A stretch of DNA of 32,567 bases from an uncultured Bacteroidia bacterium (GCA_902792815.1 CADBAY010000020.1:1-32567), one strand, 5' to 3'. Numbered from the stretch's first letter, positions 1-6,681 are shown. Program-made: numbers and translations. The notes: generated by a model not told the origin, from the letters alone.

Positions 1-70
1 TGGAAGGAAAGATAAAACCGTACTCCTTGCAGTGTGCTACAAGCACTTTGAAAAGTTCGTCCTGTGTCAT
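1..70 (-). CDS. glyQS: Glycine--tRNA ligase, N-terminal fragment (cut by window edge)
   Basis: The minus strand from the ATG at 70 reads MTQDELFKVLVAHCKEYGFI and then FPS before the window ends. This matches, from memory, the conserved beginning of the single-chain alpha2 glycyl-tRNA synthetase of Bacteroidetes, which charges tRNA-Gly in the cytoplasm. Only 23 codons are visible, so no catalytic motif can be checked. It lies downstream of malQ on the same strand, separated by the palindromic element at 92-203, and no clear TAnnTTTG box was found just upstream of its ATG. A tRNA-Gly gene sits about 6 kb away. Confidence 0.72.
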   Translation of the reverse strand, partial: MTQDELFKVLVAHCKEYGFIFPS

Positions 71-91
71 AATCGTTTATTGTTTTGTTCT

Positions 92-203
92 GTCGGTGGC
101 GGCGCGGATGCAGACCGTCGCTTCGCGACCCCTCCCGCAAGCGGGCCCCTCCCTCTTACGGAGCCGAGGGTGGCTACGGGTCTGCATCCGCACCGCCGCC
201 GAC
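92..203. repeat. Palindromic element, copy A (locus-specific stem around shared core)
   Basis: Arms 92-116 and 179-203 are inverted repeats matching at 23 of 25 positions. Between them are a GTCGC-TTC-GCGAC hairpin, a box CCCCTCCC, a CCCGC-AA-GCGGG hairpin, the box GGGCCCCTCCC, and a weak third hairpin (AGCC/GGCT). The same order of parts, with different arm sequences, recurs at 6481-6604 and 32351-32478. The right arm touches the malQ stop codon (203-205), so in the malQ transcript the element begins directly after the stop. On the minus strand the two boxes read GGGAGGGG twice, which could form a G-quadruplex. Confidence 0.8.
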
Positions 204-2077
204 TATCCATTATATCGTCCCGAGTCTTTAAGCATTCCGGTAATTTCGGTGTTGAGGGCGGTTGCGCAGTTCAGCTCCGCCATGTTGCGGTGGAAACGCC
301 AGCGCCAATGGTGGTTGGGGTCCGCCGGCTGGTTGATACGTTCGTTCTCAAAATCTTTACGCCTGAGCTTTCCGTCAAGCGCCACCCAGTCCTGCAGAGG
401 GAAGATGGCGAGCATAGGGGCCGAATTCAAGTGGTCCCAGAGGGCGCGCCGCACCTCCCAGGGCTCCATATCGCGCCCGTGCTCCTCGGCAAACTGCATA
501 CGCAGAGTGGCCATATCGTGGCTTGAGGAAGCGCACACGGCAAGCGCGGGCCAGGGGCGTCCCTTGTCCATATTGGACATCTCCAGCGAGAGGATGCTCT
601 CGTGCTCCATCACGCCGGGCACGCAGTCGGGCACCATACCCAGGTCTTCGCCGCAGGCGAGCATGCCGGTGGCGTCCAGGAGCTCGGGGAGCTTGCGCTC
701 GGCGTTCCGGCGCCAGAGAGCGTCGTTGCGATGATAGAAGAAGTCGGTGAAGATGGCCCCGAAGCGCTCTTTCTGCTCGGGCGTAAGACCTTCAGTCTGA
801 GGAAGTATGCGGGGCTGGACGCAACCGCTGTTGCGCGGGTCGTCAAGGAACAGACCCTCCAACGGCAGGCCGGCGGCGGCGATTTCTTCTTTGGTGTAGG
901 GGAGTGCAGGGTTGAAGTGGCCCATGGAGCCGCTGCTGTACTGCAGAGGAATCTCCCAGATGCGGAAGAATCCCAGTATATGGTCGATGCGGAATGCGTC
1001 GAAGTATTCGCTCATCTTCCTTAGGCGGCTCTTCCACCAGGCGTAGCCGTCGCGTGCCATCTCGTCCCAATTGTAGGTGGGGAAGCCCCAGTTCTGGCCC
1101 TCGGCGCTGAAGAAGTCCGGCGGTGCGCCGGCGCTGGAGTCGAGGTTGAACAGCTCGGGATGATAGAATGCGTCGGCGCTGTCGGAGCTCACGCCGATGG
1201 GAAGGTCGCCTTTGAAGTGTACGCCCTTGCTGCGGGCATACTTGGCCTCGTCGGCAAATTGCTTGTCGAGCTGCCACTGTATCCAGCGCCAGTAGTCGGG
1301 CTCGTTGGAGTCTCTCTGGGCGCAGAACTCGGCATATTCGTCAAGCCAGTAAGCGTTTGCCTTGCAGAAATGCTTGTAGGCGGCTTTTCCGGCGTCTTTT
1401 GCTCCGTGCTCCTCCCAGGCCTTGCGGATGCGGCTCATCTTCTCTTTGAACACCCTCGGGTAGTCCAGCTCGGGCAGGGCGTTAAGCTCTTTCTGCGCTT
1501 TTTTGAACGCGGCGTCCTGCTTCACGCCTATTTCCTGCAGGCGCAGGTACAGGGGGTGCAGGGCGAAGGAAGATATGGGGCTGTAGGGGTAGGAGTCTTT
1601 CCACTCGCCGCGGCGCGTAGTGTCGCCTACAGGAAGCAGCTGGATGATGCTTTGCCCCGTGGCGGCGGCCCATTCGGTAAGCGGCCGCAGATCCCTGAAA
1701 TCACCTATGCCGAAGTCATCTTCGCTGCGGAGCGAGAAGACCGGAATGGCGGTGCCGGCTCCGCGGAAGCCCGGACGGTCGAATTCGGCCGCGCTGTGCT
1801 TGCGCACGAAGGGGCATCCCGGCAGGGGGCAGTCGTTCCAGTGGTCGTTGATGGCGGGGGCGGGCGCTGCGCTGTGGTGTTCCCACTCGCTGCGGGCGAT
1901 GAGGCCGTCGCGCATTACGACGTAGAAGTAGTCTTTAAGCGCTGCCGCCGAGGCGTTGAGGGTAACGGTCCACAGACCGCCCTCGTTCCAGGTCATTGGG
2001 TATTTTTTGTCCTGAAGGACCAGGCTGAGGCTCTCGCCCCAGACGGTGTTGTAGTGTATCGAAAATGTGGTTTTCAC
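203..2077 (-). CDS. malQ: 4-alpha-glucanotransferase (GH77, amylomaltase)
   Basis: A 624-residue cytoplasmic enzyme that moves alpha-1,4-glucan segments between maltodextrins during starch or glycogen use. The GH77 triad is present: nucleophile D365 in FRIDH, acid/base E477 in CGEDLG, and D521 in SSSHD. Residues 1-95 look like one CBM20-type starch-binding domain (aromatic residues W13, W30, W36). The DPE2-like MalQ proteins of Bacteroides usually have two such domains and about 890 residues, so this is a short form. The start ATG overlaps the last base of the upstream dehydrogenase gene, so the two are probably translationally coupled. It is the last gene of an SPT-SDR-malQ transcript. Confidence 0.93.
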   Translation of the reverse strand: MKTTFSIHYNTVWGESLSLVLQDKKYPMTWNEGGLWTVTLNASAAALKDYFYVVMRDGLIARSEWEHHSAAPAPAINDHWNDCPLPGCPFVRKHSAAEFDRPGFRGAGTAIPVFSLRSEDDFGIGDFRDLRPLTEWAAATGQSIIQLLPVGDTTRRGEWKDSYPYSPISSFALHPLYLRLQEIGVKQDAAFKKAQKELNALPELDYPRVFKEKMSRIRKAWEEHGAKDAGKAAYKHFCKANAYWLDEYAEFCAQRDSNEPDYWRWIQWQLDKQFADEAKYARSKGVHFKGDLPIGVSSDSADAFYHPELFNLDSSAGAPPDFFSAEGQNWGFPTYNWDEMARDGYAWWKSRLRKMSEYFDAFRIDHILGFFRIWEIPLQYSSGSMGHFNPALPYTKEEIAAAGLPLEGLFLDDPRNSGCVQPRILPQTEGLTPEQKERFGAIFTDFFYHRNDALWRRNAERKLPELLDATGMLACGEDLGMVPDCVPGVMEHESILSLEMSNMDKGRPWPALAVCASSSHDMATLRMQFAEEHGRDMEPWEVRRALWDHLNSAPMLAIFPLQDWVALDGKLRRKDFENERINQPADPNHHWRWRFHRNMAELNCATALNTEITGMLKDSGRYNG

Positions 2078-2871
2078 TATAGATGGTAATAACTTCCAAG
2101 TATGGCCGCAAACCAGCTGGGCGGCAATATTGCCTTAAGGAACACCGACAGGCGCTGCTCAAGGGTGGATATTATATAGTGGTAGTTTGGGTTGCGTTTG
2201 CGCACGATGCGGCTTATCTTTCCGGCAAGATACTCGGGCTTCAGGCCTCCCGTCTCGTCTTTTTCGATGCTCTGCAGCGAACGGGCGTAGGAAGGATAGG
2301 CCTTGTGGGCCTCGGGGTCGTCGACACTGTTGCGGCTGGCGGTGAAAGATGTGGCAAAGTCGCCGGGTTCTATCACTACCACCTTGATCCCCAGCTTCTT
2401 AACTTCGAGCCTGAGGGCTTCGCAGTAGCCTTCGATGGCGAATTTGCTGGCAGAATATAGGCCCTGGAAGGGGAGTCCCATAAGGCCGCCGATGGAGCTG
2501 AAGCAGATGATTTTGCCGCTGCCCTGCTTGCGCATTGCGGGAAGAACCCAGTGAAGGCAGCGCACCATTCCCATCCAGTTGGTGTCCATCTGCTTCTGCG
2601 CCTGTTCGAGGGTGCAGAACTCCAGCGGACCGCCTATGCCCATGCCGGCATTGTTGATGAAAACATCTATCCTGCCTTGCTCGTCAAGCACTTGCTGCAC
2701 GGCCGCCCGGCAGTCCTGCTCGCTTGCTACATCGGCCTTGATATAATGCACACCGGGGAGTTGTTCGCACTCGCGGCGGTGGGTTCCATACACCGTGTGG
2801 CCGTCGGCATTGAGCCTCTCTGCCATTGCCCTGCCGAATCCGGATGTTATGCCGGTGATAAGGATAATCAT
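2077..2871 (-). CDS. Short-chain dehydrogenase/reductase, candidate 3-ketosphinganine reductase
   Basis: A 264-residue classical SDR. The Rossmann motif TGITSGFG is at 6-13, NNAG at 73-76, and the catalytic set is S126, Y139 and K143 (YSASK). A hydrophobic C-terminal stretch (about 240-262) could sit at the membrane. The start overlaps the end of the serine palmitoyltransferase gene by 4 bases, so the two proteins should be made together. SPT produces 3-ketosphinganine, which needs an NADPH-dependent SDR to become sphinganine, so the context favours that reaction. The assignment is an inference; a generic fatty or sterol-like SDR is the alternative. The family call itself is secure. Confidence 0.9.
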   Translation of the reverse strand: MIILITGITSGFGRAMAERLNADGHTVYGTHRRECEQLPGVHYIKADVASEQDCRAAVQQVLDEQGRIDVFINNAGMGIGGPLEFCTLEQAQKQMDTNWMGMVRCLHWVLPAMRKQGSGKIICFSSIGGLMGLPFQGLYSASKFAIEGYCEALRLEVKKLGIKVVVIEPGDFATSFTASRNSVDDPEAHKAYPSYARSLQSIEKDETGGLKPEYLAGKISRIVRKRNPNYHYIISTLEQRLSVFLKAILPPSWFAAILGSYYHL

Positions 2872-4058
2872 ATGATTTCCAGCTGCTTGAATATCTTGGT
2901 TAGCTTCTCCACGGCCTCGTCCACCTGCTCGATGCTATGGGTTGCCATAAGGGCGAAGCGGATAAGCACGTCTTTCTCGGGCACTGCCGGGGCGATGACG
3001 GGAGTGATGAACACTCCGGCTTCGTATGCCAGCTTGACAATGGTCATTGCCTTGATGGTGTCCCTTACGAACAGGGGGATGATGGGCGACTGGGTGTGGC
3101 CGATGTCGAAACCTGCATCCTTGAAGGCCTTATGGGCGTGGTTGGTGAGCTCCCAGAGGTGCTCTCTGCGCTCGGGCTCTTCTATCATTATGTCCAGGGC
3201 CTTGCTGGCTGCGGCCACGGCGGCGGGAGTCATTGAGGCGCTGAATATGAGGGTGCGGGAGTTGTGCTTGAGGTAGTTGATGACCTCGTGGTCACCGGCG
3301 ATGAATCCGCCCAGGGAACCGAAACTCTTTGAGAATGTGCCCATTATGAGGTCAACCTTGTCGGTGAGACCGAAATGGCTGGCGGTGCCGGAGCCGTTTT
3401 CGCCCACCACTCCGAGGCCGTGGGCATCGTCTATCATGAGGGAGGCGTTGTATTTCTCGCAGAGTTCCACAAGCTTGGGAACGGGAGCAAGGTCGCCTTC
3501 CATTGAATAGACGCCGTCGACGACTATGAGTTTGTTGGCGTTGCGGGGGGTGAGCCAGAGCTTCTTCTCGAGGTCGACCATGTCGTTGTGGCGGAATTTA
3601 CGTACCTCGCTGAAACTCAGGCGGCTTCCGTCGATAATACAGGCGTGGTCAAGAGAGTCCAGGAAGATGAATCCGCCCCTGAATCCCAGACAGCCGACAA
3701 CTCCGAGGTTGACCTGGAATCCGGTGCTGTAGGTTACGGCCTCCTGCTTGCCCACGAAGCGGGCGAGCTTCTCTTCGAGCTCCTGGTGAATATCAAGGGT
3801 TCCGTTGAGGAAACGGCTGCCGGAGCAACTCGTACCGTATTTTTTGACCGCTGCTATTGCGGCTTCTTTAAGGCGCGGATCGTCGGAAAGTCCGAGGTAG
3901 GAGTTGGAGCCGAACATCAATACTTTAGACCCGTCGGCCATTGTGACCAAGGGATCCTGACCTGAAGAGATGGGACGGTAATAAGGGTACACGCCCTTGG
4001 CTTTCACCTCGTCCGCCAAAGTATATTTGGCGCAGGTCTTGTTCAATAATTTTTCCAT
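2868..4058 (-). CDS. spt: Serine palmitoyltransferase (alpha-oxoamine synthase family)
   Basis: A 396-residue soluble PLP enzyme that condenses serine with palmitoyl-CoA to give 3-ketosphinganine, the first step of sphingolipid synthesis in Bacteroidales. The Schiff-base lysine is K244 in GTFSKSFGSLGG, and the cofactor-binding IDDAHG is at 209-214. Length and the N-terminal VYPYYRPI segment fit bacterial SPT better than KBL (glycine C-acetyltransferase) or BioF, although these relatives cannot be excluded by eye. It is first in the SPT-SDR-malQ operon and is preceded by a TATATTTG promoter box at 4089-4096. Confidence 0.87.
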   Translation of the reverse strand: MEKLLNKTCAKYTLADEVKAKGVYPYYRPISSGQDPLVTMADGSKVLMFGSNSYLGLSDDPRLKEAAIAAVKKYGTSCSGSRFLNGTLDIHQELEEKLARFVGKQEAVTYSTGFQVNLGVVGCLGFRGGFIFLDSLDHACIIDGSRLSFSEVRKFRHNDMVDLEKKLWLTPRNANKLIVVDGVYSMEGDLAPVPKLVELCEKYNASLMIDDAHGLGVVGENGSGTASHFGLTDKVDLIMGTFSKSFGSLGGFIAGDHEVINYLKHNSRTLIFSASMTPAAVAAASKALDIMIEEPERREHLWELTNHAHKAFKDAGFDIGHTQSPIIPLFVRDTIKAMTIVKLAYEAGVFITPVIAPAVPEKDVLIRFALMATHSIEQVDEAVEKLTKIFKQLEII

Positions 4059-4088
4059 TTGCGGTTTTGGTATTTACACTTTAACTCG

Positions 4089-4096
4089 CAAATATA
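4089..4096 (-). promoter_or_regulatory. Bacteroidetes -7 box of the spt operon
   Basis: On the minus strand this is TATATTTG, a perfect TAnnTTTG. The G lies 30 bases before the spt ATG, giving an expected leader of about 25 nt. The -33 region is not a clean TTTG. Confidence 0.55.
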
Positions 4097-4139
4097 TAAA
4101 AATAGATTGAAAAACTGATTCTTTGGCTTGGTTTTGCTA

Positions 4140-4249
4140 AATTGGAGATAGCTTCTCCCGCTGTTGCTGCGGGTTGCTGCCGGAGGAAGCTCCTCCGACT
4201 GCAGGCAAGCACCCCTGCGGCGGAAAACCTAATTTTCCGCAGTCCGGAC
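4140..4249. other. Non-coding spacer with hairpins between spt promoter and lipoprotein gene
   Basis: The stretch holds GGAGGAAGCTCCTCC (a near-perfect palindrome around 4180-4198) and GCGGAAAA-cctaa-TTTTCCGC (around 4217-4241), which abuts the stop codon of the small lipoprotein gene. The second hairpin could end that gene's transcript, but it has no U-run. No ORF is credible here. Confidence 0.4.
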
Positions 4250-4744
4250 TTAATCTAAAGTGGTAAAAAGTACGGTTATGCTTCTTGGCCAGCCGGCGAG
4301 GGTGGCGTATTTGTCCCAGGTTTTGCCAAGACCTTTGTTCCAGCTGACGGTCAGAGGCAATCCTCCAAGATAAAGGTCAGGGTATTCCTCGGGATTAACC
4401 TCCGGGTGTAAGTCATTGGAACTTACGGTAAAAAGAGGGTCTTCCGGGCCGCTTCCGTATAAAACCAGACCGGTTGGAATAATGCCATAATGATAGTGGA
4501 ATGAGTCTGTTTCTGTTTTATACGGCCAGGCCATCAGTCCCACATTAATATCGCAGGACATATCATCGTACAAGGTAAGCCCTACCGACATATTTGGCTG
4601 GAACGGCTCATTCCATCCTTCGATGCTTTTCTCTACCACGTACCGGCCGAACCATCCGCCTATGCAATTGGTAGCATTGTCGGCCTGCTGCTGAGAGCAT
4701 GCAACAGCAAGAACGCTCCATATAATAAAAAATATTCTTTTCAT
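4250..4744 (-). CDS. Small lipoprotein of unknown function
   Basis: A 164-residue protein with a type II signal peptide: a charged MKR start, a hydrophobic core, and a lipobox ending in VACS (cysteine 16). The mature part is rich in W, Y, P and G, and has no motif I recognise; the pattern suggests a small beta-rich fold. It lies 37 bases downstream of the desulfidase gene on the same strand and may be read from that promoter. It has no close partner that would suggest a role. I do not recognise the family. Confidence 0.75.
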   Translation of the reverse strand: MKRIFFIIWSVLAVACSQQQADNATNCIGGWFGRYVVEKSIEGWNEPFQPNMSVGLTLYDDMSCDINVGLMAWPYKTETDSFHYHYGIIPTGLVLYGSGPEDPLFTVSSNDLHPEVNPEEYPDLYLGGLPLTVSWNKGLGKTWDKYATLAGWPRSITVLFTTLD

Positions 4745-4781
4745 AATAAGGTGGTGAGACGAATGGATATGTTCTTTATTA

Positions 4782-6071
4782 TTAAACTTCCGCTTTATGC
4801 GTCATTATGTCGAGCACCATCTTGTCCGTTTCTTTCATTCCCACCGATCCGAGGCGGGTCATATTGTGGATGGTGCGGTCAACATCTTCTTCGATGAGGC
4901 CCTCGGTGCTGCCGACGGTGTGATTCTGGATGGCTAGCATTGCGCTCAGTACGGCCGTGGATACGCCGCTGCTAACCTTTAGGGCGCAGCTTGGCTTGGC
5001 GCCGTCGCAAACCATTCCGGCCAGATTGGCAATCATGTTCTTGACGCTGGCGGCAACTTGCTCATAACCGCCGCCCATCAGATAGGTGAGGCCACAACTG
5101 CTTCCGGTCGAGGCCACAACGCATCCGCACAGGGCGCTCAGGCGTCCCAGGCTCTGTTTGATGTAGATGGCGGTGAGGTGGCTGAGTACGAGCGCGCGGG
5201 TAAGTTCCTCCTCGGTGTTGTGATTCTCGCGGGCGAAGACAACCACCGGCAGGGTGGCGGCTATGCCCTGGTTGCCGCTGCCGGAATTGCTCATGACGGG
5301 TATCATCGCTCCGGCCATACGGGCGTCGCAGGCGTTGGAGGTGGCGCACAGGATGTGACTGAAGATAGTGTCGCCGAAGATACCCTTGCCCATGGGGCGT
5401 GCGAGGGTCTTTCCGAGCTCGTGTCCGTAATTGCCCTCCAGGGCCTTTTCGGCGGCGGCTTCGTTGAGGCGGCGCGCCTCGTTGATGAATTCTAAATCTT
5501 GGAGCGGGGCGGTGGTGGCGAATTCGAATACGCGCTTTAGGGAGAGCTCTTCCTGGGCTTCTTTGTGAGGTGCTCCGGCCCCGATTGTTGACAGCAGGTC
5601 TGTTTTGTGGGGGGCGGCCGGGCCGTCGAGGAACACCAGGCCGGTATGCTCGCGGGCTATGACGGCGCGGGACTTGGCCTCCTGGGAGGAGCATTCAACA
5701 TCGATGTAGAGAAGCTCGCCGTTATCGGGTGCCAGGTCGATTTTGATGCGTCCTTCGGCTATGAAGCGCTTTCCCTCCTGTACCGCCTCGGGGGTGCAGT
5801 CTTTAAGGACTTCAAGCTTGTAGGAACTTTTGCCAATGAGGGCGCCCAGGGCTACTGCAATGGGGAGACCGGACATGCCGGTGCCGGGAATTCCGACGCC
5901 CATGGCGTTCTTGAGCATATTGGCGCTGAGCTTGACATTGATTTTTTCGGGGCGGACGCCGAGGGCCTCTGTGGCGTAAGATGTGCAAAGGGCGACGGCT
6001 ACGGGCTCGGTGCAGCCCACTGCAGGCACGACTTCTTTTTTAATGAGGTCGATAATTTGGGAATTAGTCAT
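4782..6071 (-). CDS. cyuA: CyuA-type L-cysteine desulfidase / serine dehydratase-like protein (UPF0597)
   Basis: A 429-residue cytoplasmic protein. The open frame runs further upstream, through the tRNA-Gly gene, but the ATG at 6071 (MTNSQIID) is the real start because a promoter box lies just before it. The signature VGCTEP (C20) and the glycine- and cysteine-rich segment around LCGCVVASTGSSCG are as in the YhaM/CyuA family, which carries an iron-sulfur cluster and splits cysteine into pyruvate, ammonia and sulfide. Length fits the family (about 430). It is divergent from tRNA-Gly, with about 65 bp between them. Confidence 0.88.
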   Translation of the reverse strand: MTNSQIIDLIKKEVVPAVGCTEPVAVALCTSYATEALGVRPEKINVKLSANMLKNAMGVGIPGTGMSGLPIAVALGALIGKSSYKLEVLKDCTPEAVQEGKRFIAEGRIKIDLAPDNGELLYIDVECSSQEAKSRAVIAREHTGLVFLDGPAAPHKTDLLSTIGAGAPHKEAQEELSLKRVFEFATTAPLQDLEFINEARRLNEAAAEKALEGNYGHELGKTLARPMGKGIFGDTIFSHILCATSNACDARMAGAMIPVMSNSGSGNQGIAATLPVVVFARENHNTEEELTRALVLSHLTAIYIKQSLGRLSALCGCVVASTGSSCGLTYLMGGGYEQVAASVKNMIANLAGMVCDGAKPSCALKVSSGVSTAVLSAMLAIQNHTVGSTEGLIEEDVDRTIHNMTRLGSVGMKETDKMVLDIMTHKAEV

Positions 6072-6077
6072 AGCACA

Positions 6078-6085
6078 CAAAATTA
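6078..6085 (-). promoter_or_regulatory. -7 box of cyuA, adjacent to the start codon
   Basis: The minus strand reads TAATTTTG (TAnnTTTG) with only 6 bases before the ATG at 6071. A TTTG lies about 21 bases further upstream. Initiation about 5-8 bases after the box would leave no or almost no 5' leader. Confidence 0.6.
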
Positions 6086-6095
6086 CGAAAAAAAT

Positions 6096-6126
6096 TTTGC
6101 AGTTCACAAAAATCGTCTTATATTTG
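6096..6126 (+). promoter_or_regulatory. Promoter of tRNA-Gly (TTTG-19-TATATTTG)
   Basis: -33 TTTG at 6096-6099 and -7 TATATTTG at 6119-6126 are spaced by 19 bp, a textbook sigma-ABfr promoter. The tRNA begins 10 bases downstream. Confidence 0.8.
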
Positions 6127-6136
6127 CAGTCCCAAT

Positions 6137-6209
6137 GCGGAAATAGCTCAGTTGGTAGAGCGCAACCTTGCCAAGGTTGAGGTCGCGGGTCCGAGCCCCG
6201 TTTTCCGCT
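6137..6209 (+). tRNA. tRNA-Gly (anticodon GCC)
   Basis: A 73-nt cloverleaf: acceptor GCGGAAA pairs with TTTCCGC, the D-arm holds GCTCAGTTGGTAGAGC, the anticodon stem CAACC/GGTTG encloses TTGCCAA, and the T-arm holds GGGTCCGAGCCCC. CCA is not encoded. The last 28 bases plus one flanking base are repeated exactly at 6351-6379. A strong promoter precedes it and a hairpin terminator follows. Confidence 0.96.
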
Positions 6210-6210
6210 C

Positions 6211-6248
6211 AAAACGAATGACCGTCCATGTGGCGGTCATTCTGTTTT
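6211..6248 (+). terminator. Terminator of tRNA-Gly
   Basis: GAATGACCG-tccatgtgg-CGGTCATTC is a perfect 9-bp stem followed by TGTTTT and preceded by AAAAC, so it could act in both directions. Confidence 0.8.
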
Positions 6249-6263
6249 GAATGGCAGCAGGTA

Positions 6264-6350
6264 CGATGCCCGCGACCTCAACGGCCCCCCGAGGGGGCAG
6301 GTGGCATCAGCCACCGGGGGGTAACGTAGTAGCAAGACGCAGCTTGCTGC
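6264..6350. repeat. Structured cassette: inverted tRNA-Gly piece and three tandem perfect hairpins
   Basis: Around 6268-6281 the minus strand repeats GTTGAGGTCGCGGG, a stretch also present in tRNA-Gly. It is followed by three perfect hairpins in a row: GCCCCC-cga-GGGGGC, GGTGGC-atca-GCCACC and GACGCAG-cttg-CTGCGTC, the last ending at 6352, just inside the tRNA 3' copy. No ORF is convincing. It resembles, from memory, structured intergenic repeats seen in other Bacteroidales. Confidence 0.6.
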
Positions 6351-6379
6351 GTCGCGGGTCCGAGCCCCGTTTTCCGCTC
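6351..6379 (+). repeat. Exact 29-bp duplicate of the tRNA-Gly 3' end
   Basis: Identical to 6182-6210 (variable loop, T-arm and 3' acceptor strand) and lying 169 bp downstream. It lacks the 5' half, so it is not a tRNA. The arrangement resembles the footprint of an element that inserted at a tRNA 3' end, or of a local duplication. Confidence 0.85.
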
Positions 6380-6403
6380 CAAACGCTTGAAAATCAAGCG
6401 GTT

Positions 6404-6437
6404 AGCCATCAGAGATTCTCTGGTGGCTTTCTTGTTT
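6404..6437 (+). terminator. Second terminator-like hairpin after the tRNA 3' duplicate
   Basis: AGCCATCAGAG-att-CTCTGGTGGCT (one G-T pair) followed by TTCTTGTTT. A short CGCTTGA/TCAAGCG hairpin precedes it. This mirrors the tRNA-then-terminator order of the intact copy. Confidence 0.55.
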
Positions 6438-6480
6438 GGCAGTCAGCAGGCACGATGCCCCGCGGCCTCAACGACCGTTT

Positions 6481-6604
6481 CCGGAGACTGGCGACGCTCG
6501 GAAACTTCGCTTCGCTCATCCCTCCCACTGCGCTCCGCTTGTGGGCCCCTCCCGTTCACGTGGCCACGGGCGGCCACGGTTTCCCGAGCGGCGTCAGCCT
6601 CCGG
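6481..6604. repeat. Palindromic element, copy B
   Basis: Arms 6481-6505 and 6579-6604 are inverted repeats with about 22 of 26 positions matching. The core has TTCGCTTCGCTC, the box CCCTCCC, a hairpin closed by CCCAC/GTGGG, the box GGGCCCCTCCC, then CGTGGCC-acggg-CGGCCACG. Weaker pairing extends outward to about 6455 and 6630 through sequences resembling tRNA-Gly pieces. It has the same design as the copies at 92-203 and 32351-32478 but does not abut a stop codon. Confidence 0.75.
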
Positions 6605-6681
6605 CACCCTTGGAGCCGTCAAGGTTGCGGAATTCGGGAATAATGACTAACTTGCAGAGTTAACTCAATGGTCCCCGGCAT

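Noticed and set aside
6072-6212. 47-codon N-terminal extension of the desulfidase through the tRNA-Gly gene
   Set aside because: It would translate the tRNA antisense; the family start and promoter place the ATG at 6071.
6251-6663. Three overlapping plus-strand frames of 75-130 codons in the structured region
   Set aside because: Arg/Pro-rich translations of palindromes, no family, and several overlapping frames open at once, as expected of high-GC repeats.
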